The notes: generated by a model from the letters alone, not told the origin. Positions 33,655 to 44,413 are shown, numbered from the stretch's first letter. The stretch: DNA of 64,000 nucleotides from an uncultured Paracoccaceae bacterium (GCA_913061275.1 CAJXSR010000006.1:1-64000); one strand, 5' to 3'. A program made the numbers and translations.

Positions 33655-33700
33655 TTGCTATAACGGCTTCCTGACGTGGCAAATTCATTATACTGGAGCG
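33655..33700 (+). promoter_or_regulatory. SAM/SAH riboswitch controlling metK
   Basis: The leader has the compact H-type pseudoknot of the SAM/SAH class, known upstream of metK in Rhodobacterales. Helix P1 forms between TTGCTA (33655-33660) and TGGCAA (33677-33682); the loop holds the signature ACGGCTTCCTGACG. GCTTCC (33666-33671) can pair with GGAGC (33695-33699), which includes the ribosome-binding site of metK seven bases before its ATG. Ligand binding would therefore hide the ribosome site and reduce SAM synthetase when SAM is ample. Confidence 0.92.
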
Positions 33701-33705
33701 AATAA

Positions 33706-34872
33706 ATGTCTCGTAAGAACTACCTATTTACCTCGGAAAGTGTTTCCGAAGGTCACCCCGATAAAATCTGTGACCGCGTGTCTGATGCTATATTGGATGC
33801 ATTCCTAGCGGAAGAAAAACTGGCCCGTGTAGCCTGTGAAACTTTTGCCACCACTGATCGGGTGATTGTTGGCGGTGAAGTTGGTCTGGCTTCCCCTGAA
33901 AAACTTGATAGCATGATGGGACGCATTGAAAGTATCGTGCGCGATTGTGTTAAAGATGTAGGTTATGAACAAGAAGGGTTTCACTGGAAAAACCTGAAAG
34001 TGCAAAACTATCTGCACGCACAATCTGCCCATATCGCACAAGGTGTGGACAACGCAGGTGCAGGCGATCAGGGTATTATGTTCGGTTATGCGGTGAATGA
34101 AACCGCAGAACTTATGCCAGCCCCGATACAATATTCCCACGCTATTTTGCGTACACTGGCCCAAGCCCGCAAATCGGGTGAAGCATCCGTGCTTGGCCCA
34201 GACAGTAAATCACAGCTTTCCGTGAATTATGTAGATGGTAAGCCTGTAAACGTTTCATCGATTGTATTGTCCACTCAACACCTTGACGCCTCTATGACAT
34301 CCGAAGATGTGCGTGCGGTTGTTGAACCATATATCCGCAGTACATTGCCAGAGGGATGGATTACCAACAAAACAGAATGGCATGTAAACCCGACAGGCGC
34401 GTTTGTAATTGGCGGCCCTGATGGCGATGCTGGTCTGACAGGTCGTAAGATCATCGTAGATACATATGGTGGTGCTGCCCCTCATGGTGGTGGTGCATTT
34501 TCCGGTAAAGACCCAACCAAGGTTGACCGTTCTGCCGCATATGCCGCGCGTTATCTGGCGAAAAACGTTGTGGCATCCGGCATGGCTGAACGCTGCACAA
34601 TTCAGCTTTCATATGCGATTGGCGTGGCCAAACCATTGTCGATTTACTGTGATACACATGGTACTGGCCAAGTAAGTGATGCAGCGATTGAAAAAGCTGT
34701 GGCAGAAATTATGGATCTGACGCCAACTGGCATCAAAGATCACCTGCAACTGACCCGACCGATTTACGAACGCACAGCAGCTTATGGTCACTTCGGCCGC
34801 GCACCAGAGGCAGATGGTGGTTTCTCATGGGAAAAAACCGATCTGGTTGAAGCACTTAAAAGGGCTGTTTGA
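33706..34872 (+). CDS. metK: S-adenosylmethionine synthetase
   Basis: A 388-residue enzyme that makes SAM from methionine and ATP. The N-terminal [18 protein letters not shown], the central [12 protein letters not shown] and the P-loop-like [19 protein letters not shown] are all present, as is [12 protein letters not shown]. Full length matches the family. It is preceded by a SAM/SAH riboswitch and followed by an intrinsic terminator, so it is its own transcription unit. Confidence 0.98.
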   Translation: MSRKNYLFTSESVSEGHPDKICDRVSDAILDAFLAEEKLARVACETFATTDRVIVGGEVGLASPEKLDSMMGRIESIVRDCVKDVGYEQEGFHWKNLKVQNYLHAQSAHIAQGVDNAGAGDQGIMFGYAVNETAELMPAPIQYSHAILRTLAQARKSGEASVLGPDSKSQLSVNYVDGKPVNVSSIVLSTQHLDASMTSEDVRAVVEPYIRSTLPEGWITNKTEWHVNPTGAFVIGGPDGDAGLTGRKIIVDTYGGAAPHGGGAFSGKDPTKVDRSAAYAARYLAKNVVASGMAERCTIQLSYAIGVAKPLSIYCDTHGTGQVSDAAIEKAVAEIMDLTPTGIKDHLQLTRPIYERTAAYGHFGRAPEADGGFSWEKTDLVEALKRAV

Positions 34873-34906
34873 TCGGCACTTGATTGCACATGATTGAGAC
34901 TATATT

Positions 34907-34935
34907 GAAGCCCCGAAACTTGGGGCTTCTTTTTT
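34907..34935 (+). terminator. Intrinsic terminator of metK
   Basis: GAAGCCCC (34907-34914) pairs with GGGGCTTC (34922-34929) and is followed by six T. It ends just before the trmB start. Confidence 0.95.
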
Positions 34936-34945
34936 GGATAATGAC

Positions 34946-35662
34946 ATGAGAAAAAAACATGTAGCAGGCGCCCCTTGGCGTAATTTTTATGGCCGCATTA
35001 GCGGTAAAGGGCTGCATAGCAGTCATAAACGGTATTTGGCAGAAGATTTGTCAGATTTAGCACCATCTGGTGTTACTTGGGAAGAAAACCCTGACCGCCA
35101 TCCGCTTGATTTGAAAGCTATTTTTGGTGATGACCGGCCGGTATGGCTGGAAGTTGGCTTTGGTGGCGGTGAACACCTGATACATCAGGCAGAACAAAAC
35201 CCCAACGTTGGTATTATCGGATGTGAACCCTATATTAACGGCGTGGCGACATTGCTTGGTAAAATTCGTAAATCCGGTGTAACCAACCTTAGCGTTCACC
35301 CAGGCGATGCCCGCGATATGATGGATGTGCTGCCAGAAGGCTCGATCGAGCGGGCTTTTTTGTTATACCCCGACCCTTGGCCAAAATCCCGCCATCACCG
35401 CAGGCGTTTTGTAACCCCAGAACATCTTGATCCTTTAGTGCGTTGCTTAAAAGCAGGTGCTATATTTCGTGTGGCGACAGACATAGAGGATTATGTACGC
35501 CAAACAATGGAACAGATGACCCTGCGCAATGATTTTGAATGGTTAGCAGAAACTGCGGACGATTGGCGCACAGCGTGGCCAGATTGGTATTCAACGCGTT
35601 ATGAACAAAAAGCCCTGCGCGAAGATCGCACACCACATTATATGACTTTCCGCAAACTCTGA
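34946..35662 (+). CDS. trmB: tRNA (guanine-N7-)-methyltransferase
   Basis: A 238-residue SAM-dependent enzyme that methylates G46 in the tRNA variable loop. SAM-binding motif [11 protein letters not shown] and the family signature [16 protein letters not shown] are clear. The ATG at 34946 is preferred over a TTG at 34934 within the terminator T-run. It lies next to metK, which makes its cofactor, but a terminator separates the two. Confidence 0.95.
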   Translation: MRKKHVAGAPWRNFYGRISGKGLHSSHKRYLAEDLSDLAPSGVTWEENPDRHPLDLKAIFGDDRPVWLEVGFGGGEHLIHQAEQNPNVGIIGCEPYINGVATLLGKIRKSGVTNLSVHPGDARDMMDVLPEGSIERAFLLYPDPWPKSRHHRRRFVTPEHLDPLVRCLKAGAIFRVATDIEDYVRQTMEQMTLRNDFEWLAETADDWRTAWPDWYSTRYEQKALREDRTPHYMTFRKL

Positions 35663-35729
35663 TCGCTTGGCAATAGACCCTAATCAAGGATTGCGCTATA
35701 GCGGGGCAAACAAGATTAGGACAACCCAC

Positions 35730-37076
35730 ATGTCAGGCCACGGCACCCCCATTCCAATGCAATCCCGCGCAGGCGGCCCCTTAAAGGGTACCGCCGAAAT
35801 TCCGGGTGATAAATCCGTCTCACACCGCTCACTTATTTTAGGTGCATTGGCGGTAGGTGAAACCAAAATCAGTGGCCTTTTGGAAGGCGATGATATTCTG
35901 GACACGGCCAAAGCAATGTCAGCCATAGGGGCAGATGTACAGCGCGTGGGTGATGGCGAATGGCGAGTAAACGGTGTGGGCGTAGGCGGCTTTGCTGAGC
36001 CTGACAATGTAATAGATTGCGGAAACGCAGGTACAGGTGTGCGCCTGATTATGGGGGCAGTTGCGACCAGCCCGATCACGGTGACTTTCACTGGTGACGC
36101 ATCCCTTCGGTCGCGCCCTATGGGGCGGATCACTGACCCATTGGCACTTTTCGGGGCATCATCTGTGGGTCGCGAAAACGGTCTATTACCTTTGACGCTT
36201 GTGGGCGCACGTGAACCGATGCCGGTACGCTATACTTCCCCGCATGCCTCTGCCCAGATCAAATCTGCGGTGCTGTTGGCGGGCTTAAATGCACCGGGCA
36301 AAACCGTGTTAATCGAAAAGGAAAAAACCCGCGACCATACCGAACGGATGTTGCGTGGGTTTGGGGCTGAAATTGAAACGGTTGAAACGGATGAAGGGTT
36401 TGAAATAACTCTGACAGGCCAACCAGAGTTGCAACCGCAAACCATTGCTGTGCCACGTGACCCAAGTTCGTCGGCGTTTCCTGTTTGTGCGGCTTTGATC
36501 GTTGAAGGCTCGGAAATTCTTGTGCCCAACATAGGGCTAAACCCAACACGCGCTGGGTTGTTTACGACGTTAAAAGAAATGGGTGCTGATATAACATTCG
36601 AAAATACCCGCGAAGAAGGTGGTGAACCTGTGGCCGATCTACGGGTAAAAGCTAGCAAACTGACTGGCATTGAAGTGCCACCAGAACGCGCGCCTAGCAT
36701 GATCGACGAATACCCGATCTTGTCGGCCGTGGCATCCTTTGCCACAGGCAAAACCGTGATGCGCGGCATCAAAGAGTTGCGCGTTAAAGAATGTGACCGC
36801 ATTGATGCAATGGCACGTGGGCTGGAAGCAATGGGGGTCACCATTGAAGAAGGCGACGATTACCTGATCGTGCATGGCCAGTCGGGTGACGTAAAAGGCG
36901 GCGGTACAGCCGCTACATTTTTAGATCACCGCATCGGCATGTCATTCTTATGTATGGGGCTGGCCACAAAGCAGCCTGTCAGCATTGATGACGGCGGGGC
37001 GATTGCAACCAGCTTTCCGATTTTTGAAAGCCTTATGAAGGGCTTAGGGGCCAGTATCGCACGGAGCAATCAGTAG
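35730..37076 (+). CDS. aroA: 3-phosphoshikimate 1-carboxyvinyltransferase (EPSP synthase)
   Basis: A 448-residue shikimate-pathway enzyme that joins phosphoenolpyruvate to shikimate 3-phosphate. [18 protein letters not shown] binds phosphate, GNAGTGVRL corresponds to the glycine-rich loop, and [11 protein letters not shown] and [10 protein letters not shown] are conserved. The glycine loop reads GNAGTGVRL with alanine before the second glycine, a natural variant common in alphaproteobacterial (class II-like) enzymes. I start it at 35730, behind AGGA. It opens a dense run aroA - membrane protein - cmk - rluE. Confidence 0.95.
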   Translation: MSGHGTPIPMQSRAGGPLKGTAEIPGDKSVSHRSLILGALAVGETKISGLLEGDDILDTAKAMSAIGADVQRVGDGEWRVNGVGVGGFAEPDNVIDCGNAGTGVRLIMGAVATSPITVTFTGDASLRSRPMGRITDPLALFGASSVGRENGLLPLTLVGAREPMPVRYTSPHASAQIKSAVLLAGLNAPGKTVLIEKEKTRDHTERMLRGFGAEIETVETDEGFEITLTGQPELQPQTIAVPRDPSSSAFPVCAALIVEGSEILVPNIGLNPTRAGLFTTLKEMGADITFENTREEGGEPVADLRVKASKLTGIEVPPERAPSMIDEYPILSAVASFATGKTVMRGIKELRVKECDRIDAMARGLEAMGVTIEEGDDYLIVHGQSGDVKGGGTAATFLDHRIGMSFLCMGLATKQPVSIDDGGAIATSFPIFESLMKGLGASIARSNQ

Positions 37077-37081
37077 CTCTA

Positions 37082-37621
37082 ATGGCACGGTTCTGGAAAT
37101 TTTACTGGGCCTTAACCGCTATAACACTTGGGCTTTATTTGACCATGGGCATCTGGTCATTGCCCAAAATCGGCAATATTGCTGACGGAATGATGGCATT
37201 TGATCTACGCCCTTTTGGTTATGATGCACAATATGCGCAGTCATTTCTAAATGCGCTGTTTAAAGACGGCCCCGATGGGCGCGATTTTTATCTGAATGTG
37301 CAGCACAGACTTGATTCCATTTTCCCAGCCGTATCCGGCCTGTTGTTCTCAGTAACAATCTACGTATTTTCAACGGGTTTTAACCCTCTACTGCGATCCT
37401 GCCTGCTGATATTACCTTTTTTCGGAACAGCATTTGACTATGCCGAAAATTTTTATGTCGGGGCAATGCTGCGCAAACTTCCCGACCTGCCCGATGCAGC
37501 TACGGCCCATACTGCCAGTACAATGACATTGCTTAAATCAGGTTTTGTTACTGTTTCTTCATTTGTTATGATTGTATTGATATCAAAGGCAATAATCACA
37601 CGCAGGAAGGGTGCTAAATGA
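37082..37621 (+). CDS. Small integral membrane protein of unknown function
   Basis: A 179-residue protein with about four hydrophobic segments (near residues 8-26, 80-98, 105-120 and 152-170) and a basic end. I do not recognise a family. It follows aroA by five bases and overlaps the start of cmk in an ATGA, so it is translated with both. Its presence inside the aroA-cmk unit suggests a conserved Rhodobacterales envelope protein, but no role can be inferred from the sequence. Confidence 0.75.
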   Translation: MARFWKFYWALTAITLGLYLTMGIWSLPKIGNIADGMMAFDLRPFGYDAQYAQSFLNALFKDGPDGRDFYLNVQHRLDSIFPAVSGLLFSVTIYVFSTGFNPLLRSCLLILPFFGTAFDYAENFYVGAMLRKLPDLPDAATAHTASTMTLLKSGFVTVSSFVMIVLISKAIITRRKGAK

Positions 37622-38274
37622 GTTTTACAGTTGCAATAGACGGACCTGCGGCCTCTGGCAAAGGCACGATTGCCCGCGCTATTGCCGAACATTTCGGTTT
37701 TGCGCATCTTGATACGGGGCTTTTATACCGTGCGGTTGGCAAGAAGGTAATGGGCCAAGAAGACCTGCTTGAAGCCGCAGTAAAAATTGCGGATGCATTA
37801 ACAGCGGATGATTTGAACGCGAAAGGTTTACGTACAGCAGATGTAGCACAAGCGGCCAGTAAAGTGGCCGCAATCCCACAGGTTCGCACAGCCCTTGATA
37901 GGTTTCAGAAAACATTCTCAAAACAACCCAGTGGTGCCATATTAGATGGGCGTGATATCGGCACGGTTATTTGCCCAGATGCGGATGTGAAACTGTTTGT
38001 GACCGCCAGTGCGCAAGTGCGGGCAGAGCGGCGGTTTAAAGAGCTGTTGATTGCGGGTGAAAATGTAACGCTGGCTGGGGTTTTAAAAGATGTTGAAATC
38101 CGCGATGCGCGTGACGCATCACGCGATGTGGCACCAATGGTGGCCGCAGATGACGCGTTGGTTCTGGACACGTCCGAGATGTCTATTGAACATGCGGTTG
38201 CAGCGGCGATTGCGGCCGTAAATGATATACGTGCGCTGGGTAAGAAACATCATGACAAAAATCATATTATTTAA
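37618..38274 (+). CDS. cmk: Cytidylate kinase
   Basis: A 218-residue kinase that phosphorylates CMP and dCMP. The P-loop is [35 protein letters not shown] carries substrate-binding residues, and [13 protein letters not shown] is the lid-region arginine cluster. It overlaps the gene before (ATGA) and rluE behind. Together with rpsA further on this is the usual cmk-rpsA neighbourhood. Confidence 0.96.
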   Translation: MSFTVAIDGPAASGKGTIARAIAEHFGFAHLDTGLLYRAVGKKVMGQEDLLEAAVKIADALTADDLNAKGLRTADVAQAASKVAAIPQVRTALDRFQKTFSKQPSGAILDGRDIGTVICPDADVKLFVTASAQVRAERRFKELLIAGENVTLAGVLKDVEIRDARDASRDVAPMVAADDALVLDTSEMSIEHAVAAAIAAVNDIRALGKKHHDKNHII

Positions 38275-38800
38275 CAAACCTTACGGTGTGCTGTCGCAAT
38301 TCACCGATAAAGGCACAGTAGGGTCTGCGCGTCAGACTTTATCGGAATTTATTGACGTGCCAGATGTATATGCAGCGGGTCGGTTGGATAAAGACAGCGA
38401 AGGTTTGTTGGTGCTGACAGATAACGGACGTTTGCAAAGCAAGATCAGTGACCCGAAATTCAAAACCTCAAAAACCTACTGGGTGCAAGTTGAGGGTGAG
38501 CCGAATGACGCACAGTTACAAGATTTGCGTGACGGGGTGAAACTGAAGGACGGCATGACGCGACCTGCGCAGGTTTCGCGAATGGCGGAACCAAATGGTT
38601 TGTGGCCACGCACCCCACCTGTACGATTTCGCAAGACAGTGGCAGACTGTTGGCTAGAGATCACCATATCCGAGGGCCGCAACCGTCAGGTACGCCGCAT
38701 GACAGCGGCCGTGGGCTGCCCTGCATTGCGGCTAATTCGGTATCGGGTAGGGGACTGGACGATTGACGGTATTGCGAATGGGGAATGGGAAGCGGGATAA
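38252..38800 (+). CDS. rluE: 23S rRNA pseudouridine synthase, RluE type
   Basis: A 182-residue RsuA/RluB/E/F-family pseudouridine synthase, probably modifying U2457 of 23S rRNA. The catalytic aspartate is in [31 protein letters not shown] and [15 protein letters not shown] are conserved. No N-terminal S4 domain is present, which fits RluE. The ATG at 38252 lies 23 bases inside the end of cmk. The convergent gene behind is separated by a copy of the 67-bp palindrome element. Confidence 0.9.
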   Translation: MTKIILFNKPYGVLSQFTDKGTVGSARQTLSEFIDVPDVYAAGRLDKDSEGLLVLTDNGRLQSKISDPKFKTSKTYWVQVEGEPNDAQLQDLRDGVKLKDGMTRPAQVSRMAEPNGLWPRTPPVRFRKTVADCWLEITISEGRNRQVRRMTAAVGCPALRLIRYRVGDWTIDGIANGEWEAG

Positions 38801-38802
38801 AT

Positions 38803-38869
38803 GTACCATATAGTTTTTCAGGTAAATACAGTTGTTTCAATAGGTTGACTATGCGTCCCAACTGGGACA
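38803..38869 (-). repeat. 67-bp palindrome-led intergenic element, copy B
   Basis: Read on the minus strand, TGTCCCAGTTGGGAC (38869-38855), CTATTGA (38843-38837), TATTTA (38828-38823) and GGTAC (38807-38803) occur in the same order and with exactly the same spacing as in the copy at 10125-10191. By my count 41 of 67 positions agree without gaps. It begins 23 bases after the stop of the DJ-1-like gene and ends two bases after the rluE stop. Confidence 0.7.
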
Positions 38870-38892
38870 TTTAGAATAACACAAGTTTCCCT

Positions 38893-39636
38893 CTACAACA
38901 TCTCTGCAAACTCTAGCGCAAATTTATGCACATCACCTGGCCAGCGGGCGGAAAGATAGTTGCCGTCTCGATGGGTGAAGCCACGTGATAGGCTTTTCAA
39001 ATTATCGCGCAGAATTGGCAAGGGGCCTTCGATAAAATCACTGGGGGATTTTAAATTGGCTGTAACCTCATCTTGAACCGTGATCGGATAAGTCAGAAAA
39101 TAGTCACCCATTTTGCGTTTTGTCACGTGATAGGCCAACATTTCTTGACGTTTCAGCAGGGCTGTTGTTTTACGGCCCCATAGGACAGATTTACCTGTTT
39201 CAGGATTTTTAGCGCGACAAGCGGCAACAACCCCATGACAAATGGCGGCGATGGGTTTGTCAGCGGAAAAGAACCCAGCGATAGCGTTTTGCAGTGTGGT
39301 GGATTCAAGGTAGGGGATAATGCCTTTGGCGTGCCCGCCCGGCAGCAAGATGGCCTCATAATCTTCAACTCGAATGTCATCGTAATGGATTGGCTTTTGA
39401 AATGCTTTATCTTGCAATAGGTTTTGGTAGGCTGTTTGTGCAGGTTTTTGGGCAATAAACAAAGATTTCAATGGGCCAAGACCTGCACCTGATAACATGA
39501 TAGGGTCAGCAACCGCAGATTTACCTGTATCCGTTGCAAAACAGATGTAATAGCCACGTTCGCGCAGGATTTGCCAAGGCACGGCAACCTCGGTTGGATC
39601 AACGTCAAAAGTGCCAGTTGGGATTAGGATTGTCAT
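38893..39636 (-). CDS. DJ-1/PfpI family protein (type 1 glutamine amidotransferase-like)
   Basis: A 247-residue flavodoxin-like protein of the DJ-1/PfpI superfamily. The nucleophile elbow is AAICHGVVAACR, with the cysteine after the strand, and the acidic residue expected opposite lies in LLPGGHAKG. Members act as proteases, glyoxalases, chaperones or amidases, and the sequence does not decide among them. It is transcribed away from rpsA and converges on rluE. Confidence 0.85.
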   Translation of the reverse strand: MTILIPTGTFDVDPTEVAVPWQILRERGYYICFATDTGKSAVADPIMLSGAGLGPLKSLFIAQKPAQTAYQNLLQDKAFQKPIHYDDIRVEDYEAILLPGGHAKGIIPYLESTTLQNAIAGFFSADKPIAAICHGVVAACRAKNPETGKSVLWGRKTTALLKRQEMLAYHVTKRKMGDYFLTYPITVQDEVTANLKSPSDFIEGPLPILRDNLKSLSRGFTHRDGNYLSARWPGDVHKFALEFAEML

Positions 39637-39923
39637 ACTTGGTTTCCAAAGTTTTCAGGGTAATTTTGACGCAAGCAATTACTTTAAGCAAGCGTGTGAT
39701 GCGTGTCAGTTGGGCTTGCGCCCCAACGTAATCTGATTTATACGCGCGGCAGTCGTAAAGGCAGGGACACTAAACGTTCCCAACTATAGTAGAGCAGGGT
39801 CGGGTAATCTCGGCCCTTTGTGTGTTTGTTGCTTTGCTTGGCTTGCGCGATGTGAATGAAACCCAAAAGACCGGCGGAACCAACCGTTAGGCCCGATAAA
39901 ATGTAAACAAAGGAACTATATAT
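39637..39923 (+). promoter_or_regulatory. rpsA promoter and leader region
   Basis: The 287-base gap between the DJ-1-like gene and rpsA holds both promoters. A hairpin GGGTCG-GGTAATCT-CGGCCC followed by a T/G-rich stretch lies about 100 bases before rpsA (near 39808-39830), and another, AGGGA...TCCC, just before it. Long structured leaders are usual for rpsA and may mediate autoregulation by S1, but I recognise no catalogued RNA family. An AAAGGAA site precedes the ATG. Confidence 0.4.
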
Positions 39924-41609
39924 ATGTGTGCTAAAGCCACTATGGAAGAATTCGAAGCTCTTCTAGAAGAAAGCTTCGACGTTGACACCCCTGATGAAGG
40001 AAGTGTTGTCAAAGGCCGTATCATTGCTATTGAAGCAGGACAGGCCATTATCGACGTAGGCTACAAAATGGAAGGCCGCGTTGACATTAAAGAATTTGCG
40101 AATCCTGGCCAAGCCCCTGAAGTTGAAGTGGGCGACAGCGTAGAGGTATTTCTTGAGCGTGTTGAAAACGCAAACGGTGAAGCAGTTATTTCACGTGAGA
40201 AAGCCCGCCGCGAAGAAGCTTGGGATCGTCTGGAAGCGGCTTACGAAAAAGAAGAGCGCGTTGAAGGTGCTATCTTTGGTCGTGTTAAAGGTGGCTTTAC
40301 TGTTGATCTGGGTGGCGCGGTTGCGTTCTTGCCAGGTTCACAGGTTGATGTACGTCCAGTACGCGACGCTGGCCCATTGATGGGTCTTGCGCAACCGTTT
40401 ATCGTTTTGAAAATGGACCGTCGTCGTGGCAACATCGTTGTCTCTCGTCGTGCCATTCTTGAAGAATCACGCGCAGAACAACGTGCAGAGATTGTTGGCA
40501 AACTGGCCGAAGGTGATGCAGTTGACGGGATCGTCAAAAATATCACTGAATACGGTGCGTTTGTTGATTTGGGCGGCGTTGACGGCTTGTTGCACGTCAC
40601 AGACATGGCATGGCGCCGTGTTAACCACCCATCAGAGATTTTGGCCATTGGTGAAACCATCAAAGTTCAAGTTATCAAGATCAACAAAGAAACCCATCGT
40701 ATTTCTTTGGGCATGAAACAGTTGCAAGAAGATCCTTGGTCTGCAGTTGAAAACCGCTTCCCACTAGAGTCTGTGCATACAGGCCGCGTAACAAACATCA
40801 CTGATTACGGTGCTTTTGTTGAGCTAGAGTCAGGTGTTGAAGGTTTGGTTCACGTGTCAGAAATGTCATGGACTAAGAAAAACATCCACCCAGGTAAAAT
40901 AGTTTCTACTTCTCAAGAAGTCGAAGTTATGGTTCTGGAAATCGATCAAGAGAAACGTCGCGTTTCCCTTGGCCTGAAACAAACTCAGGGCAATCCTTGG
41001 GAAGGTTTTGCGAAGAACTTCCCGATTGATACCAAAGTTGAAGGTGAAGTTAAGAACATCACTGAATTCGGTTTGTTTGTTGGCCTTGAAGGCGACATCG
41101 ACGGCATGGTTCACTTGTCAGATCTTGACTGGAACCGTTCTGGTGATGACGCAATCCAAGATTACAAAAAAGGTGACATTGTTACCGCGATTGTAACGGA
41201 TGTAGATGCTGACAAAGAACGTATTTCACTATCTATCAAAGCTTTGGATGGTGATCCGTTTGCAGATGCAACAGCAGGCGTCAAACGTGGTGCGATTGTT
41301 ACTGTAGAAGTGACTTCTATTGAGGATGGTGGCATTGAAGTGGCCTATGACGGAATGAAAGCGTTCATTCGCCGTTCTGACTTGTCACGCGACCGTGCAG
41401 AGCAACGCCCAGAGCGTTTCAGTGTTGGCAACAAAGTTGATGCACGTGTAACAAGTATCGATGCAAAAACACGCCGCATGGGTCTGTCAATTAAAGCACG
41501 CGAAATTGCTGAAGAAAAAGAAGCAGTGGAGCAATATGGTTCAACCGATGCAGGTGCATCATTGGGTGATATTCTTGGTGCCGCTTTGAAGAACCAAGAT
41601 AACGGTTAA
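39924..41609 (+). CDS. rpsA: 30S ribosomal protein S1
   Basis: A 561-residue S1 protein, which brings mRNA to the 30S subunit. Six S1 repeats follow one another, each with the G-x-V-x-x-I-x-x-x-G-x-F/V-V pattern: about residues 25-90, 108-175, 195-262, 280-350, 367-437 and 453-520. SLGMKQLQEDPW and SLGLKQTQGNPW mark the junctions of the central repeats. It is probably among the most expressed genes here and ends at a strong terminator. Confidence 0.98.
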   Translation: MCAKATMEEFEALLEESFDVDTPDEGSVVKGRIIAIEAGQAIIDVGYKMEGRVDIKEFANPGQAPEVEVGDSVEVFLERVENANGEAVISREKARREEAWDRLEAAYEKEERVEGAIFGRVKGGFTVDLGGAVAFLPGSQVDVRPVRDAGPLMGLAQPFIVLKMDRRRGNIVVSRRAILEESRAEQRAEIVGKLAEGDAVDGIVKNITEYGAFVDLGGVDGLLHVTDMAWRRVNHPSEILAIGETIKVQVIKINKETHRISLGMKQLQEDPWSAVENRFPLESVHTGRVTNITDYGAFVELESGVEGLVHVSEMSWTKKNIHPGKIVSTSQEVEVMVLEIDQEKRRVSLGLKQTQGNPWEGFAKNFPIDTKVEGEVKNITEFGLFVGLEGDIDGMVHLSDLDWNRSGDDAIQDYKKGDIVTAIVTDVDADKERISLSIKALDGDPFADATAGVKRGAIVTVEVTSIEDGGIEVAYDGMKAFIRRSDLSRDRAEQRPERFSVGNKVDARVTSIDAKTRRMGLSIKAREIAEEKEAVEQYGSTDAGASLGDILGAALKNQDNG

Positions 41610-41633
41610 TTTACTAAAATTTGTTTAATTAAG

Positions 41634-41661
41634 CGGCGCCTGATTTGGCGCCGTTTTTTTT
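41634..41661 (+). terminator. Intrinsic terminator of rpsA
   Basis: CGGCGCC (41634-41640) and GGCGCCG (41647-41653) form a GC-rich stem with a six-base loop followed by eight T. Confidence 0.96.
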
Positions 41662-41889
41662 GCGAATCACTTATCAGGATTCTAAACTGCCGATCTTGAT
41701 TTTAGGATTTATGCATAGTGAATTTGCATTTGCCGTGTTTTTTGCGTGATAAATTCCCCTAAAAACCCATAGAACCCAAAAAAATCAACCACTTCGCCAT
41801 GAACTATATTCCCAGACGCGGCAATATCTGTAAGTATTGGTTAAAATTAAATAAATAAAATGATTACCTTTTGGGGAGGAATGCTGCCG

Positions 41890-42171
41890 ATGATACGTTC
41901 TGAATTGGTTGAAAAAATTGCGGAAGAAAATCCACATCTATATCACAGGGACGTTGAACGTATTGTTGCAACAATATTCAGTGAGATAATTGATGCGATG
42001 GCAAACGGCAATCGTGTTGAGTTAAGGGGCTTTGGGGCCTTTTCTGTCAAAAAGCGAGATGCTAGGGTTGGGCGTAACCCAAGAACAGGGGATTCTGTTT
42101 CTGTTGAAGAAAAGCATGTGCCTTTCTTTAAAACAGGTAAACTTTTGCGAGATAGGCTGAACGGAGGCTGA
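41890..42171 (+). CDS. ihfB: Integration host factor subunit beta
   Basis: A 93-residue DNA-bending protein of the HU/IHF family. It begins [17 protein letters not shown], the beta-arm region is [21 protein letters not shown], and the tail [14 protein letters not shown] matches IHF-beta rather than HU. The ATG at 41890 is 11 bases after GGAGG; an ATG at 41881 is too close to that site. Placed behind rpsA, as in many proteobacteria. Confidence 0.95.
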   Translation: MIRSELVEKIAEENPHLYHRDVERIVATIFSEIIDAMANGNRVELRGFGAFSVKKRDARVGRNPRTGDSVSVEEKHVPFFKTGKLLRDRLNGG

Positions 42172-42199
42172 TACTCGCATGAACATGTGAGAAAAGCCG

Positions 42200-42541
42200 A
42201 TGCGTTTTATCAAATATCTATTCCTAGGTGCAGTCGCACTTATTTTGATCGTGGTTGCTATTGCAAATCGCCAACCTGTTCAGCTGCAATTATTACCTGA
42301 TGATCTAGCCGTATTTCTACCGTTTGAAGCAACTGCAACAGTGCCGCTGTTTTTGGTGACATTCGCTGGTATACTGGCAGGTTTGCTAATCGGGTTCGTA
42401 TGGGAATATCTGCGTGAGTTTAAGGTGCGTAACAATCTGTCAAAAACCAACAGGCAGGTCAAAAGCTTAGAGCGTGAAGTAAATAGTTTGCGTGAAAAGA
42501 CGGGTGAAGGGCAAGATGAAATCTTAGCTCTTTTGGACTGA
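42200..42541 (+). CDS. lapA: LapA-domain membrane protein
   Basis: A 113-residue inner-membrane protein with two hydrophobic helices (about residues 4-22 and 50-70) and a C-terminal coiled coil from about residue 82. The spacing and the [12 protein letters not shown] stretch after the first helix match the DUF1049/LapA domain. LapA acts with LapB in control of LpxC and lipopolysaccharide assembly in E. coli; LapB is not adjacent here. It lies between ihfB and trpF. Confidence 0.85.
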   Translation: MRFIKYLFLGAVALILIVVAIANRQPVQLQLLPDDLAVFLPFEATATVPLFLVTFAGILAGLLIGFVWEYLREFKVRNNLSKTNRQVKSLEREVNSLREKTGEGQDEILALLD

Positions 42542-42546
42542 TTAAA

Positions 42547-43182
42547 ATGTCTGTTAAAATTTGTGGATTAAGTGAGCCTGAAACTTTGCGTGGTGCCATT
42601 GATGCAGGTGCGCGTTATGTGGGTCTTAACTTTTTTGAAAAATCGCCGCGTTACGTTACTATTTTGCAGGCTCGTGAACTGGCTTTATTAGTGCCGGCTA
42701 ACATTTGTAAAGTTGCCCTGTTCGTGGACGCTACAAATGAACAACTGGATGCCACTACGGCAAAAGTTCCTATTGATATGCTGCAACTACATGGCCACGA
42801 GACACCTGAACGCGTCATTGAGATTAAAAAACGTTACGGGCTACCTGTAATGAAAGTGGTCGGAGTGGCTGACGCCGGTGATTTAACTGCCATAGACACA
42901 TACATGCGGGTCAGTGACCAGATTTTAGTTGACGCAAAACCACCCAAAGATGCGGTGCTGCCAGGTGGCAATGGCATTAGTTTTGACTGGCGTTTAATCG
43001 CAGGTCGCCGTTGGGCTTGCCCGTGGATGTTGGCGGGTGGTCTAACCGCGCAAAACGTGTCAGAAGCGATGCGATTGACGGGGGCTACACAAGTGGATGT
43101 ATCGTCGGGTGTGGAAAGCGCACCGGGAATAAAAGATAATGCAAAGATCGCGGCGTTTATTACGGCCGCACAAGGAGAATAA
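42547..43182 (+). CDS. trpF: Phosphoribosylanthranilate isomerase
   Basis: A 211-residue TIM-barrel enzyme of tryptophan synthesis. The general-base cysteine is in [12 protein letters not shown], the general-acid aspartate in LVDAKPP, with [12 protein letters not shown] and [14 protein letters not shown] forming the phosphate-binding end. It is followed by trpB with one base between stop and start. trpA is not in the window. Confidence 0.96.
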   Translation: MSVKICGLSEPETLRGAIDAGARYVGLNFFEKSPRYVTILQARELALLVPANICKVALFVDATNEQLDATTAKVPIDMLQLHGHETPERVIEIKKRYGLPVMKVVGVADAGDLTAIDTYMRVSDQILVDAKPPKDAVLPGGNGISFDWRLIAGRRWACPWMLAGGLTAQNVSEAMRLTGATQVDVSSGVESAPGIKDNAKIAAFITAAQGE

Positions 43183-43183
43183 G

Positions 43184-44413
43184 ATGCCATTAGAGATGCC
43201 AAATTCTTATATGACTGGCCCAGATGAACAGGGTCGTTTCGGGGATTTCGGGGGGCGATTTGTATCGGAAACCCTGATGCCACTGATCCTTGATTTGGAA
43301 ACGGAGTATGAGAAAGCCAAGATTGATCCTACGTTTTGGGCCGAGATGGATTATCTGTGGAAATATTACGTTGGTCGCCCATCCCCTTTGTATTTTGCCG
43401 AACGCCTGACGGATCATTTTGGCGGTGCCAAGATTTATCTTAAACGGGATGAGTTGAACCACACTGGGGCGCATAAAATCAACAATGTGCTTGGTCAGAT
43501 TTTGTTGGCGCGGCGCATGGGTAAAAAACGGATTATTGCAGAAACGGGTGCGGGGCAACATGGTGTTGCCACGGCAACGGTTTGTGCGCGATTTGGCCTA
43601 GAATGCGTTGTTTTTATGGGTGCGACTGACGTTGAGCGTCAGGCCCCAAATGTGTTTCGGATGAAATTACTGGGCGCTAAAATCGTGTCTGTGACCTCTG
43701 GTCGTGGTACGCTGAAAGACGCAATGAACGACGCGATGCGCGATTGGGTAACTAATGTGGATGAGACTTTTTATTGCATCGGAACTGTTGCTGGCCCGCA
43801 TCCATACCCTGCAATGGTACGTGATTTTCAATCGATTATAGGCAAAGAAACCAAAGCACAGATTATGGAACAAGAGGGCCGTTTGCCTGACAGTTTAGTG
43901 GCCTGTATTGGGGGCGGATCAAACGCGTTGGGGCTGTTTTACGAGTTTCTTGACGACAAAGATGTGCGCATCATTGGCGTCGAAGCAGGCGGTAAAGGTG
44001 TGAACGAAAAGATGGAACATTGTGCCAGTCTGACAGGTGGGCGCCCAGGTGTTTTGCACGGTAATCGCACCTATTTGTTGCAAGATGATGATGGTCAAAT
44101 TTTGGAAGGGCATTCAATTTCTGCGGGTCTTGATTACCCAGGAATTGGCCCTGAACATTCATGGCTGCATGATATTGGGCGGGCAGAGTATGTATCTGTG
44201 ACTGATGTGGAAGCATTGGATGCGTTCCAGTTGTCGTGTATCACCGAAGGGATTATTCCTGCACTTGAACCATCACACGCCTTGGCACATGTCACAAAAA
44301 TAGCACCTGACCTACCCAAGGATCATCTTATGGTAATGAATATGTGTGGGCGTGGCGATAAGGATATTTTCACTGTTGCCAAGGCATTGGGTCTAGATAT
44401 GAGCTCTGAGTAA
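43184..44413 (+). CDS. trpB: Tryptophan synthase beta chain
   Basis: A 409-residue PLP enzyme that condenses indole with serine. The PLP lysine is in [22 protein letters not shown] binds the phosphate, and [13 protein letters not shown] is the conserved catalytic loop. AAGGAGAAT precedes the ATG at 43184. In most Rhodobacterales trpA follows; here the next gene is hisN, after a gap of about 90 bases. Confidence 0.97.
   Translation: MPLEMPNSYMTGPDEQGRFGDFGGRFVSETLMPLILDLETEYEKAKIDPTFWAEMDYLWKYYVGRPSPLYFAERLTDHFGGAKIYLKRDELNHTGAHKINNVLGQILLARRMGKKRIIAETGAGQHGVATATVCARFGLECVVFMGATDVERQAPNVFRMKLLGAKIVSVTSGRGTLKDAMNDAMRDWVTNVDETFYCIGTVAGPHPYPAMVRDFQSIIGKETKAQIMEQEGRLPDSLVACIGGGSNALGLFYEFLDDKDVRIIGVEAGGKGVNEKMEHCASLTGGRPGVLHGNRTYLLQDDDGQILEGHSISAGLDYPGIGPEHSWLHDIGRAEYVSVTDVEALDAFQLSCITEGIIPALEPSHALAHVTKIAPDLPKDHLMVMNMCGRGDKDIFTVAKALGLDMSSE

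Noticed and set aside
36230-36844. Long open frame antisense to aroA, and similar frames antisense to the flavoprotein gene at 15142-15732.
   Set aside because: They mirror the codon pattern of strongly supported genes and have no family motifs or ribosome-binding sites.
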